12,140 nucleotides of DNA, taken from positions 1-12,140 of the forward strand of contig JAILOA010000146.1 of NCBI GenBank assembly GCA_024691065.1. Reading direction: 5' to 3'. Positions 1 to 6,582 of this stretch are shown here, in pieces. How positions within the stretch are numbered: the stretch's first letter is position 1; every line of letters begins with the position of its first letter. Source of the DNA: Lachnospiraceae bacterium (GTDB lineage Bacteria > Bacillota > Clostridia > Lachnospirales > Lachnospiraceae). The notes under the pieces are model-generated. The model was not told the DNA's origin. It searched no databases and saw only the letters and a list, made by a program, of their open reading frames with translations. The translations under genes and the position numbers were made by a program.

Positions 1-38
1 TATTTATAATACAAAATTAAATACTTTAAATTATTTAT

Positions 39-44
39 TATAAT
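39..44 (+). promoter_or_regulatory. Possible -10 box for the first gene
   Basis: A perfect TATAAT hexamer lies 58 bases before the first start codon. The region 16 to 17 bases upstream (TTAAAT or ATTAAA) is a poor -35 match, and in DNA this AT-rich such hexamers arise by chance. The rest of positions 1-102 is AT-rich and holds no gene I can see. Confidence 0.3.
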
Positions 45-102
45 GGCATTAAGCTTTAGTGAATTAAGTATTATGTTTTAAATAGGGGATGAAGTAATAC
101 AA

Positions 103-1521
103 ATGGTGAATAAAAAAAAGAAAAAGGTTATTAAATTCAAAAAATCCTTTAATCCGGTAGCCGGGCTGATATTCTTACTTATTGCCGGTTATTTGATTTT
201 CATTTTTGTTCAGACAGTTACAAAAAATCATGTTTCTGTTTATGAAGTTGTTAAGAAGGATGTTTCCGATAATGATACCCTTAGAGGATTGATTCTTCGT
301 AATGAGATGCTGTTTACAACCACAGAAGGCGGTTATTTAAGCTATTTTATAGGTGAAGGCCAAAAGGTCGGTGTCAATACTACTATTTATTCTGTGGATG
401 CAGAAGGTTCCGTCTACGAGGAAATTAATGAGAAGCTCGGTAATGTCAATCAAAATTCGGATGCTATTGAAGAATTGAGATATGATATTAATTCATTTAT
501 AGATGAATATAATATGTCATCTTATTCAGAGGTTTATGATTTTAAATATCAAATCAGTAATACCGCAGAACATTTGGCTATGGAAGCGGCATCCAAGAAA
601 TTACATAAACTTATAAAAAAGAATAAAAAGAATACTGATTTTAATATTGTAAAAAGCGACAGGACAGGAATTATTTCTTATCTTACCGATGGTCTGGAGG
701 GTCTTACCATTAAAGATTTAAAGAGTGAGAATTTTGAAAACATGAAAAATTCCTGGACTCAAATTCGTAAGGAATCCTTTGTTGAGGCGGGAGATCCTGC
801 TTATAAGCTTATTACCAGTGATAAATGGTATATTGTTGTTCCGATATCCGAAGATATGTATAAATCAATAGGTGAACAGGATTCTTTATCAATTGTACTA
901 AAAAACGATAATTTAAAGATCAGACCCGAGAGCACGACTACATTTATGATTGATGAAGATTATTATGTCGAATTCGCTTTGAAGAATTATATGGTTCATT
1001 ATATTAATGACAGATATATAGATATCCAGATTAATTTGAATTCTGCCGAAGGTCTTAAGATTCCTACGACTGCAATTGTCGAAAAGGATGTTTATTCCAT
1101 ACCTAAAGAATTTGTTTATGTGGATTCGGAAGGTAATAATTGTGTGGATTTTGAGGGTTTGACCGATTCCAAGGGGAAAATTTTAACCGAAGATAAAAAA
1201 CTTACCGTTGAACTTTATAAAGAGGTTGATGATAACTATCTTTTCGATGCCAAAGGTATCAAGTCCGGTGTCGTTGCCGTAAAAAAAGAGGGTACCGGAG
1301 ATAATACATCGATTGTTAAACGAAGTACCGTTACATCGCCTCAAAAGGTTAGCGGAGTATATAATTGTAATTATGGATATTGTAAGTTTAATATGATTGA
1401 CATAGCTTATTCTAATCCGGAATATGCTATAATTTCCGGAAATAATCCATATGGGCTTTCTCTTTATGATCATATTGTACTGAATGCCGATTTACTCAAA
1501 GAGGGAGATTTAATATACTGA
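103..1521 (+). CDS. HlyD-like membrane-fusion (efflux adaptor) protein
   Basis: The 472-residue product has a very basic N-terminus (Lys-rich, residues 4-14), one hydrophobic segment at about 17-39, then a long exported region. Residues 60-99 (GLILRNE, then GGYLSYFIGEGQKVGVNTTIYSVD) have the pattern of the first half of a barrel-sandwich (lipoyl-like) hybrid domain, as in HlyD/RND-type adaptors. A predicted helical hairpin covers about 105-180, and beta-rich sequence follows. In known systems such proteins bridge an inner-membrane pump to an outer component. No ABC or RND partner is encoded here and the cell is probably Gram-positive, so the role is open; similar proteins sit before yggS/sepF in related genomes by my recollection. 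The start is supported by AGGGG at 84-88. Length and frame look intact. Family assignment is moderate, function unknown. Confidence 0.65.
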   Translation: MVNKKKKKVIKFKKSFNPVAGLIFLLIAGYLIFIFVQTVTKNHVSVYEVVKKDVSDNDTLRGLILRNEMLFTTTEGGYLSYFIGEGQKVGVNTTIYSVDAEGSVYEEINEKLGNVNQNSDAIEELRYDINSFIDEYNMSSYSEVYDFKYQISNTAEHLAMEAASKKLHKLIKKNKKNTDFNIVKSDRTGIISYLTDGLEGLTIKDLKSENFENMKNSWTQIRKESFVEAGDPAYKLITSDKWYIVVPISEDMYKSIGEQDSLSIVLKNDNLKIRPESTTTFMIDEDYYVEFALKNYMVHYINDRYIDIQINLNSAEGLKIPTTAIVEKDVYSIPKEFVYVDSEGNNCVDFEGLTDSKGKILTEDKKLTVELYKEVDDNYLFDAKGIKSGVVAVKKEGTGDNTSIVKRSTVTSPQKVSGVYNCNYGYCKFNMIDIAYSNPEYAIISGNNPYGLSLYDHIVLNADLLKEGDLIY

Positions 1522-1655
1522 TTTTTACCGGTGACCGATGCATTTACTTTTTGGAATATGTAAGTTAAAAGCTTTTATTATATGGTTTGGCTTATGTAAG
1601 CAAAAAGTATTGCATATTAGGTTTCTATATTTGGGAAGGAAGTTGCAAACATATT

Positions 1656-2357
1656 ATGAGTGAAGTTAATATCAAAGAAAATTTAGCTACAGTTAATGAA
1701 AACATTAAAATCGCCTGTGAAAAGGCCCAAAGAGACATCTCTGAAGTGACTCTTATCTCTGTAAGTAAGACAAAACCTGTTGAAATGATCGAAGAAGCTA
1801 TAAATGCCGGTGCTACAATATTCGGTGAGAATAAGGCACAGGAAATGCGTGATAAATCGTTGGTTTTACCTGATAATATAGAATGGCATTTTATAGGTCA
1901 TCTACAGACAAACAAGGTTAAATATGTTGTAGGAACCGCTGCACTTATTCATTCCGTGGATTCCCTTCATTTGGCTGAGGCCATTAGTAAGGAAAGCGTT
2001 AAAAAAGACGTAATATCCAATATTTTAATTGAAGTAAATGTAGCTCAAGAAGAAAGTAAATTCGGTTTAACTTTGAAAAATGCAGAGGATGAAATCAGAA
2101 AAATTGCCCTTTTGCCTAACATTAAAATAAAAGGTCTTATGACAATTGCTCCTTATACCGAAAATCCTGAGTCAAATCGTATATTTTTTAAGAAATTACG
2201 TGAATTGAAGGTTGACATTGAAGGCAAAAACATTGATAATATAGATATGAGTGTTCTGTCAATGGGAATGACCGGAGACTATATGGTTGCCATTGAAGAA
2301 GGGGCTACTTATATAAGAGTTGGAACCGGTATATTCGGTGAAAGAAATTATAATTAA
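1656..2357 (+). CDS. yggS: YggS/YlmE-family PLP-binding homeostasis protein
   Basis: This 233-residue protein matches the usual length of the YggS/PROSC (COG0325) family, cytosolic fold-type III PLP proteins that buffer free pyridoxal phosphate and have no known catalytic activity. The PLP lysine is K38 in VSKTKP. Other family signatures are FGENKAQE, WHFIGHLQTNK, EVNVAQEESKFG, GLMTIAP, and the phosphate-binding SMGMTGDY and RVGTGIFG near the end. The start chosen is the ATG at 1656, giving the family N-terminus (MSEVNIKENL). The frame stays open upstream to an ATG at 1587, but that would add 23 atypical residues. GGAAGGAAG at 1634-1642 precedes the chosen start at slightly long spacing. It sits just before sepF, as ylmE does in Bacillus. 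A GCTTA-TG-TAAGC palindrome at 1590-1601 lies in the spacer before it. Confidence 0.93.
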   Translation: MSEVNIKENLATVNENIKIACEKAQRDISEVTLISVSKTKPVEMIEEAINAGATIFGENKAQEMRDKSLVLPDNIEWHFIGHLQTNKVKYVVGTAALIHSVDSLHLAEAISKESVKKDVISNILIEVNVAQEESKFGLTLKNAEDEIRKIALLPNIKIKGLMTIAPYTENPESNRIFFKKLRELKVDIEGKNIDNIDMSVLSMGMTGDYMVAIEEGATYIRVGTGIFGERNYN

Positions 2358-2408
2358 TTTTACTGTTTATATTGAATACTCCAGTCAAATAGAAAGGTAA
2401 ATAAAACA

Positions 2409-3023
2409 ATGGGAATGTTAAGTAACGTGATGAACTTCTTTAGCCTGGGTAATGATGAAGATGGAGAAGATATCTATGACGATTATGATGATGTTTTAGA
2501 GGATGATTTTGATGAACCGGAGCCGGAGCCGGAAGTTAAGCCTCGTTCCAGATCCACAAGATTTGATAGAACTTCAAAAAGAAGAAGATCTACGGATATT
2601 GAGGATTCTATGGATGATTATGAATCAGATTCTACTTCCTACTCAGGACGTTCCGGATATAACAAGAGCAGTAATAGCGGAAAGGTAGTTTCTTTACGTA
2701 CGAACAACGGACAGTCCGTTGAATTTGAAATACAGACTAAACGTCCGAAAAACTTCGAGGATTCTTCAGCTATATGCGATATAATTAAATCAGGAAAACC
2801 TGTAATTGTTAATCTTGAAGGTATTGAAGATTCGATGGCCCAAAGAATTATAGATATTGTATCCGGTTGTGTTTATGCAATGGATGGTAATTTTTGTAAT
2901 GTATCCCTTAATGTTGCTGTTTTTACACCGGGTAATGTTGTAATTTCCGGAGAACTTGTCAATGGCAGTGATTTTATTGATAATGTTTTCAAACAGAAGA
3001 GTTCCAGATCTTCTTCATGGTAG
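2409..3023 (+). CDS. sepF: SepF cell division protein
   Basis: SepF anchors FtsZ to the membrane and forms rings that help shape the division septum. The 204-residue product has the three expected parts. Residues 1-14 (MGMLSNVMNFFSLG) form a short amphipathic membrane-binding helix. A disordered linker covers about 15-92. The compact C-terminal SepF (DUF552) domain covers about 93-190, with the recognisable GKPVIVNLEGIEDSMAQRIID stretch at 129-149 and a following VSGCVYAMDG. The linker is split by charge: acidic 16-41 (including an EPEPEPE run), then basic 45-60 (RSRSTRF to SKRRR), then Ser/Asp/Tyr-rich. It is longer than the 152-residue Bacillus protein, mainly through this linker. AGAAAGG at 2391-2397 is the ribosome binding site. 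It lies between yggS and divIVA, as expected for the division cluster. Confidence 0.95.
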   Translation: MGMLSNVMNFFSLGNDEDGEDIYDDYDDVLEDDFDEPEPEPEVKPRSRSTRFDRTSKRRRSTDIEDSMDDYESDSTSYSGRSGYNKSSNSGKVVSLRTNNGQSVEFEIQTKRPKNFEDSSAICDIIKSGKPVIVNLEGIEDSMAQRIIDIVSGCVYAMDGNFCNVSLNVAVFTPGNVVISGELVNGSDFIDNVFKQKSSRSSSW

Positions 3024-3081
3024 GACTTAAATTGTTTTTATAATATTATATAATTTTAAAATTTTTCAAATATCGAATTTT

Positions 3082-3100
3082 TATCGGATTTTTTCCGATA
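3082..3100 (+). other. Small hairpin in the sepF-divIVA spacer
   Basis: TATCGGA and TCCGATA form a 7-base-pair inverted repeat around a T5 loop, 38 bases before the divIVA start. No T-run follows, so it is not a standard terminator. TATTAT/TATAAA sequences just after it (3101-3109) could be a -10 region for divIVA, but no good -35 is visible. Confidence 0.35.
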
Positions 3101-3137
3101 TATTATAAATTTATATATATGATGAGGAGGGTATTTT

Positions 3138-4325
3138 ATGCTTACACCGGTTGACATTAAAAATCATGGTTTTAGGACAACAGGATTAGGAAATAATAAG
3201 AGTTATCCAAAAACCGAAGTTGATAGTTTCATGGATCAGATTTATGATAGCTATGAAGCTACTTCAAAAGAATTATCAGATTTAAAGGCTCAAAATGCAC
3301 AGTTAACTCTTGACAGCAAAAAATTTAATGAGATGCAGACAGGACTTGTAACAGCACTTGCAAATGCCGAGACACAGGCAAGCGCTAAAATTGCGGATGC
3401 ACAGGCAAAAGCTGATCAAATTATTGCGGAAGCTGAAGCTAAGGCTAATGAGAGATTAACCTCTGCCAATGCAGCTGCTGATAATATTGATGCAACTGTA
3501 CAGGAAAAAATCCAGAGTGCTACTGCAGATGCTATGAAAGAGAAAGATGAGATTATCGCTAAGGCTAATGCTGATGTTGTTACCATTAAGGCAGAAGCTG
3601 AAAAAATGCATGCCGAAGCCAGTGAAGCTAAGGTGAAAGCTGACGCTGAAGCTGCAACTATTGTTGCCGGCGCTAATTCACAGAAAGAATCAATTCTTGC
3701 AGAAGCCAATTCTAAATCCGCAGAGCTTGTTAGCAATGCACAGGCTGAAGCTGATAAGATTTTAAAGGATGCTCAGATTAAGTCTGATTCTATGCTTGAA
3801 GTTAAGACTAAGGAATTGGAAGATTTAACAAATCAGGCTAAGAAGCTTGAAGAAGTTTGTGAAGCTTATAAGAAGCAGGCTACAGAACTTTTCGAGAAAC
3901 AGCTTGAATCAATCAAGAGCGGTAGTTTAGATGTTACAGTTCATGATTTCAGTGCTACAGTTTCTGCTGCAGAGGAAATTCTTGCTAAGAATGCCAGCAA
4001 TATTGCTACAAATAAAGAAAGATTAAATGCTTTTGATGCTGAACAAGAAGATCTCGATGCTGATGGTTTAAATGCCAGTGGACTAAATTTTGATGTTGAA
4101 AGAAGCACTACCGGTATTATTGTAGAAGACTTTGAAATGAATGATAATAAGGCAGAAGTTGCTGAAGATACTACAAAAGAAGCTCCTGTAACTCCTGCAG
4201 CTGATGATGATATCGTTATTGCCGGTGCTAATTCATCTACATATGATGATTTTTCAAGTGCACCTAGCTTTGATAACGGTCTCGATAATGATAGTCCATT
4301 TACATTTACTGATGCAAATAATTAA
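3138..4325 (+). CDS. divIVA: DivIVA-family polar/septal scaffold with long Ala-rich coiled coil
   Basis: DivIVA proteins sense curved membrane at poles and septa and recruit division and wall factors. The N-terminal domain is clear: LTPVDIKNHGF at 2-12 and EVDSFMDQIYDSYE at 27-40. The loop between them reads RTTGLGNNKSYPKT and lacks the compact FRGY-type motif whose Phe/Arg insert into membrane in Bacillus. Residues about 40-245 form a long Ala/Glu/Lys-rich coiled coil with loosely repeating AKA/AEAEAKA blocks. The tail from about 300 to 395 is acidic, Asn/Asp/Ser-rich and probably disordered. At 395 residues it is far longer than the 164-residue Bacillus protein. AGGAGGG at 3125-3131, six bases before ATG, is the strongest ribosome binding site in the cluster and suggests high expression. 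lspA starts two bases after its stop. Confidence 0.92.
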   Translation: MLTPVDIKNHGFRTTGLGNNKSYPKTEVDSFMDQIYDSYEATSKELSDLKAQNAQLTLDSKKFNEMQTGLVTALANAETQASAKIADAQAKADQIIAEAEAKANERLTSANAAADNIDATVQEKIQSATADAMKEKDEIIAKANADVVTIKAEAEKMHAEASEAKVKADAEAATIVAGANSQKESILAEANSKSAELVSNAQAEADKILKDAQIKSDSMLEVKTKELEDLTNQAKKLEEVCEAYKKQATELFEKQLESIKSGSLDVTVHDFSATVSAAEEILAKNASNIATNKERLNAFDAEQEDLDADGLNASGLNFDVERSTTGIIVEDFEMNDNKAEVAEDTTKEAPVTPAADDDIVIAGANSSTYDDFSSAPSFDNGLDNDSPFTFTDANN

Positions 4326-4327
4326 TT

Positions 4328-4873
4328 ATGAATAAGAAGTTTAAAATTACACTCCCTTTATCAATATTATTCGTTATTTTGATTATTTTAGATCAAATAA
4401 CAAAATATGCTGTCTCAACCAATCTAGGTGATGGAAGAGAAGTGAAAATTTTTGGGGATATATTTGTACTGAAGTATATAGTAAACTTTGGTGCAGCATT
4501 TGGATTTATGCAGAATCAGCGTATTTTCTTTTGTATTTTAACTATAGCTATATTCGTTGCTTTAGTTATTCTATATGCACTGATTCCCTATGAAAAAAAA
4601 TATATTGCGCTAAGGGCCAATATTGTGGTCCTTGGTGCAGGTGCTATAGGAAATCTCATTGACAGGCTTTGGTTAGTATCTGTAAGGGATTTCCTTTATT
4701 TTAAGTTAATCGATTTTCCGATTTTCAATCTTGCTGATATCTATGTAACAGTTTCCATTGCAATTATAATGTTATTAGTTCTTTTTTATTATAAAGATGA
4801 GGATTTGGAATTTTTATCTATTAAACGTTTTAAAAAAGATAAGACCGAAAATGCCGAAAAAGAAAAGGATTAG
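4328..4873 (+). CDS. lspA: Lipoprotein signal peptidase (signal peptidase II)
   Basis: LspA is an integral-membrane aspartyl protease that cleaves the signal peptide from diacylglyceryl-modified prolipoproteins. All family motifs are present: DQITK at 22-26, NFGAAFG at 53-59, GNLIDR at 108-113, and the two catalytic aspartates D121 (VRDF) and D137 (FNLAD). Four hydrophobic segments lie at about 8-24, 66-86, 96-114 and 135-155. The 181-residue length is typical, with an extra charged tail (about 156-181, Lys/Glu/Asp-rich). The gene begins only two bases after the divIVA stop, and no Shine-Dalgarno sequence is visible in the last divIVA codons, so translation is probably coupled to divIVA. The rluD-family gene follows, as in Bacillus. 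Confidence 0.96.
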   Translation: MNKKFKITLPLSILFVILIILDQITKYAVSTNLGDGREVKIFGDIFVLKYIVNFGAAFGFMQNQRIFFCILTIAIFVALVILYALIPYEKKYIALRANIVVLGAGAIGNLIDRLWLVSVRDFLYFKLIDFPIFNLADIYVTVSIAIIMLLVLFYYKDEDLEFLSIKRFKKDKTENAEKEKD

Positions 4874-4905
4874 GGAGTTATTATATACTTTTTGTTTTCC
4901 GATGG

Positions 4906-4963
4906 TCAAAAATCATTTAATCAAAATCATTTAACAAAAAAAAAGGATTAATAAAGGATTAAT
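4906..4963 (+). repeat. Two adjacent tandem duplications before the pseudouridine synthase gene
   Basis: TCAAAAATCATTTAA (4906-4920) is followed directly by TCAAAATCATTTAA (4921-4934), a near-perfect tandem copy differing by one A. After a run of nine A, AAAGGATTAAT occurs twice in perfect tandem (4942-4952 and 4953-4963). The second copy supplies the AAAGGA ribosome binding site of the next gene; the first is a duplicate of it. The related AAAGGATTAG forms the end of lspA. Confidence 0.8.
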
Positions 4964-4964
4964 A

Positions 4965-5972
4965 ATGGATAGCAAATATTTAATAGATAAACAAATTCAA
5001 ATTACGGCAGATAATACCGGAAAAAGATTAGATATATATTTATCTGAATTATTAAGCAATTTATCTGATAATGATATATTTGATGATGATTCTGTTTCTG
5101 ATGATTCATCTGTTAATTTCTCAAGATCTTATATAAAAAAGCTCATCGATAATGGAAATGTTTCTGTTAACTATAAAAAAGTAAAATCCGGATATTCTTT
5201 AAAAGAAAATGATATAATTGATTTAAAAATAAATTCTCCCAGAGTTCCTGATATTTTACCGGAAAATATTAACATTGATATTGTCTATGAGGATGATGAT
5301 ATAGTAATTGTAAATAAGCCTAAAGGGATGGTAGTACATCCTGCACCGGGGCATTACACAGGTACTTTGGTTAATGCATTGATGTATCATTGTAAAGACT
5401 CATTATCAGGTATAAACGGAGAAATAAGACCAGGTATTGTTCATAGAATCGATAAAGATACCTCAGGTATATTGGTAATATGCAAAAATGATAATTCACA
5501 TAAAAAAATAGCTGAGCAATTGAAAGTTCATTCTATAACAAGAGTATATAAAACAATTGTTATTGGACATGTTTCTGAGTCAGAAGGCACTATAGAAGGT
5601 GTTATAGGTCGTTCTTCAAATGATAGAAAGAAGATGTCATTGAATGTTAAAAACGGAAAGCATGCTGTTACGCATTATAAAGTAATTGATAATTTGAATG
5701 GTAAATATACTATGCTTGAATGTCGCTTAGAAACCGGTAGAACTCATCAAATAAGAGTCAGTATGGCAAGCATTGGTCATCCGGTTTTAGGTGATTTAGT
5801 ATATGGACCTAAGAAATCGCCGGTTAAATTAAGCTCGGAGGGACAGGTTTTACATGCTGAAGTTTTAGGATTTATACATCCGACAACAGGAAAATACGTC
5901 GAATTTAAGGCTCCTTTACCTGATTATTTTAAGGAAGCTATTAAGAAAACAGGTGGATTTGTTTTTGAATAA
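4965..5972 (+). CDS. rluD: RluD/YlyB-family rRNA pseudouridine synthase
   Basis: This 335-residue enzyme isomerises uridine to pseudouridine in large-subunit rRNA; RluD acts on helix 69, but the exact target here cannot be read from sequence. An N-terminal S4 RNA-binding domain covers about 15-88 and the RluA-type catalytic domain about 100-330. The catalytic aspartate is D163 in HRIDKDTSG. VNKPKGMVVHPAPGH (117-130) and ETGRTHQIRVSMASIGHPVLGD are also family motifs. The S4 domain is interrupted at about 31-53 by an Asp/Ser-rich insert (SDNDIFDDDSVSDDSS) not seen in the usual compact form. AAAGGA at 4953-4958 is the ribosome binding site. It directly follows lspA, as ylyB does in Bacillus. Family certain; RluD rather than another RluA-type enzyme rests on context. 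Confidence 0.93.
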   Translation: MDSKYLIDKQIQITADNTGKRLDIYLSELLSNLSDNDIFDDDSVSDDSSVNFSRSYIKKLIDNGNVSVNYKKVKSGYSLKENDIIDLKINSPRVPDILPENINIDIVYEDDDIVIVNKPKGMVVHPAPGHYTGTLVNALMYHCKDSLSGINGEIRPGIVHRIDKDTSGILVICKNDNSHKKIAEQLKVHSITRVYKTIVIGHVSESEGTIEGVIGRSSNDRKKMSLNVKNGKHAVTHYKVIDNLNGKYTMLECRLETGRTHQIRVSMASIGHPVLGDLVYGPKKSPVKLSSEGQVLHAEVLGFIHPTTGKYVEFKAPLPDYFKEAIKKTGGFVFE

Positions 5973-6006
5973 AACTATTTATAAATAAGTTTATTAATTT
6001 TTATTT

Positions 6007-6026
6007 TTACGAAAACATTTTCGTAA
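6007..6026 (+). promoter_or_regulatory. Perfect 20-base palindrome (possible operator or RNA hairpin)
   Basis: TTACGAAAA and TTTTCGTAA are exact inverted copies separated by CA. T-rich sequence lies before it and none after it, so it is not a standard terminator for the upstream gene. It ends four bases before AGGAG (6030-6034), which precedes the 24-base repeat array. It could be an operator or a hairpin near that ribosome binding site; this is inference. Confidence 0.55.
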
Positions 6027-6041
6027 GATAGGAGATAATTT

Positions 6042-6161
6042 ATTAGAGATTTAATTAAAGCTTATATGAGAGATTTAATTAAAGATTATATGAGTGATTT
6101 AATTAAAGATTATATGAGTGATTTAATTAAAGCTTATTATGAGTATTTAATTAACACTTAG
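6042..6161 (+). CDS. Candidate small repetitive peptide (start uncertain)
   Basis: I do not recognise this peptide. One frame stays open through all five copies of a 24-base repeat and ends at TAG 6159-6161. Each unit gives eight residues: IRDLIKAY, MRDLIKDY, MSDLIKDY, MSDLIKAY, then the degenerate YEYLINT and stop. AGGAG (6030-6034) lies seven bases before ATT 6042, a rare but known start codon (infC), giving 39 residues. The ATG codons at 6066, 6090 and 6114 are alternatives; 6066 gives 31 residues but is 31 bases from the AGGAG. The fourth-to-fifth copy junction has one inserted T and one deleted G within ten bases, so the frame is restored. Against coding: no standard start at the right distance, and AT-rich repeats may act as DNA. 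The hydrophobic L, I, Y, M pattern could form an amphipathic helix. Confidence 0.35.
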   Translation: MRDLIKAYMRDLIKDYMSDLIKDYMSDLIKAYYEYLINT

Positions 6162-6164
6162 TAT
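6048..6164 (+). repeat. 24-base tandem repeat, four good copies and one degenerate
   Basis: Copies begin at 6048, 6072, 6096 and 6120 with the unit GATTTAATTAAAG(A/C)TTATATGAG(A/T). The fourth is 25 bases long, and a decayed fifth runs from 6145. Every good copy contains the exact palindrome TTTAATTAAA (6050, 6074, 6098, 6122), and the fifth has nine of its ten bases. The 24-base pitch is about 2.3 helical turns, so the palindromes do not share one DNA face. There are no unique spacers, which excludes CRISPR. The array sits between an RluD-type gene and a BlaI-type repressor gene and may be that repressor's control region. Confidence 0.9.
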
Positions 6165-6175
6165 AAAATATACTA
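6159..6175 (+). promoter_or_regulatory. 17-base palindrome over a likely -10 box of the repressor gene
   Basis: TAGTATA and TATACTA flank AAA in a perfect inverted repeat. The right half holds TATACT (6169-6174), one mismatch from the -10 consensus, with TTTAAT 17 bases upstream as a weak -35. A dimeric repressor bound here would block the promoter, so autoregulation by the BlaI-type protein encoded 33 bases downstream is a reasonable inference. The TACA/TGTA core of classic BlaI operators is not present. Confidence 0.45.
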
Positions 6176-6207
6176 TTTAACCATTTATTTTATAAGGATT
6201 TCATATT

Positions 6208-6579
6208 ATGGATAACACATCAGATATTAGATTACATCAAGGTGAATTATATGTTATGGAGCTCATTTGGGCAAATGAAGCTTTACCGGCCAAAGATATT
6301 GCTGCATTAGTTAAGGAATATATCGGCTGGGAAAAAAATACAACCTATACAGTGATTAATAGATTAATTAATAAGGGTGCGGTTACGAGATCTGAACCTG
6401 GATTTATCTGTACATCAAATATTTCTAAAGAAACAGTCCAAAAGACTGAGACAGATTATTTGGTAAATCAATTATATGATAATAAGGTTAAGAATTTGAT
6501 AACTGATTATATTGCTAAACAAAACCTTACTGTAGAGGATTTAAGAGAAATGAAGAAGCTGGTGGACAGGTATTTATAG
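6208..6579 (+). CDS. BlaI/MecI/CopY-type winged-helix repressor
   Basis: The 123-residue protein has the size and pattern of the penicillinase-repressor family: dimeric DNA-binding proteins with an N-terminal winged helix and a C-terminal dimerisation helix region. The pattern is LHQGELYVMELIWANEALPAKDIAALVKEYIGWEKNTTYTVINRLINKGAV (about 9-59), equivalent to the family's tEweVMkvLW ... TayTvvnRLveKGlv. The recognition helix is about 43-57 and the wing about 58-70. Known members control beta-lactam resistance or copper export and are relieved by a BlaR1/MecR1 protease or by copper. No such partner or target lies beside it, and no metal-binding cysteine cluster is visible (one Cys only), so ligand and regulon are unknown. 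AAGGA at 6194-6198 is the ribosome binding site. Upstream palindromes and repeats are candidate operators. Confidence 0.8.
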   Translation: MDNTSDIRLHQGELYVMELIWANEALPAKDIAALVKEYIGWEKNTTYTVINRLINKGAVTRSEPGFICTSNISKETVQKTETDYLVNQLYDNKVKNLITDYIAKQNLTVEDLREMKKLVDRYL

Positions 6580-6582
6580 TGT

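Noticed and set aside
1587..1655. 23-residue N-terminal extension of YggS
   Set aside because: The extension is unlike family N-termini, and the ATG at 1656 gives the normal length.
3082..3100. Terminator after sepF
   Set aside because: The stem is only seven base pairs and is not followed by a T-run; it is listed as a plain hairpin.
6048..6164. CRISPR array
   Set aside because: The 24-base units are directly adjacent with no unique spacers, and no cas gene is present.
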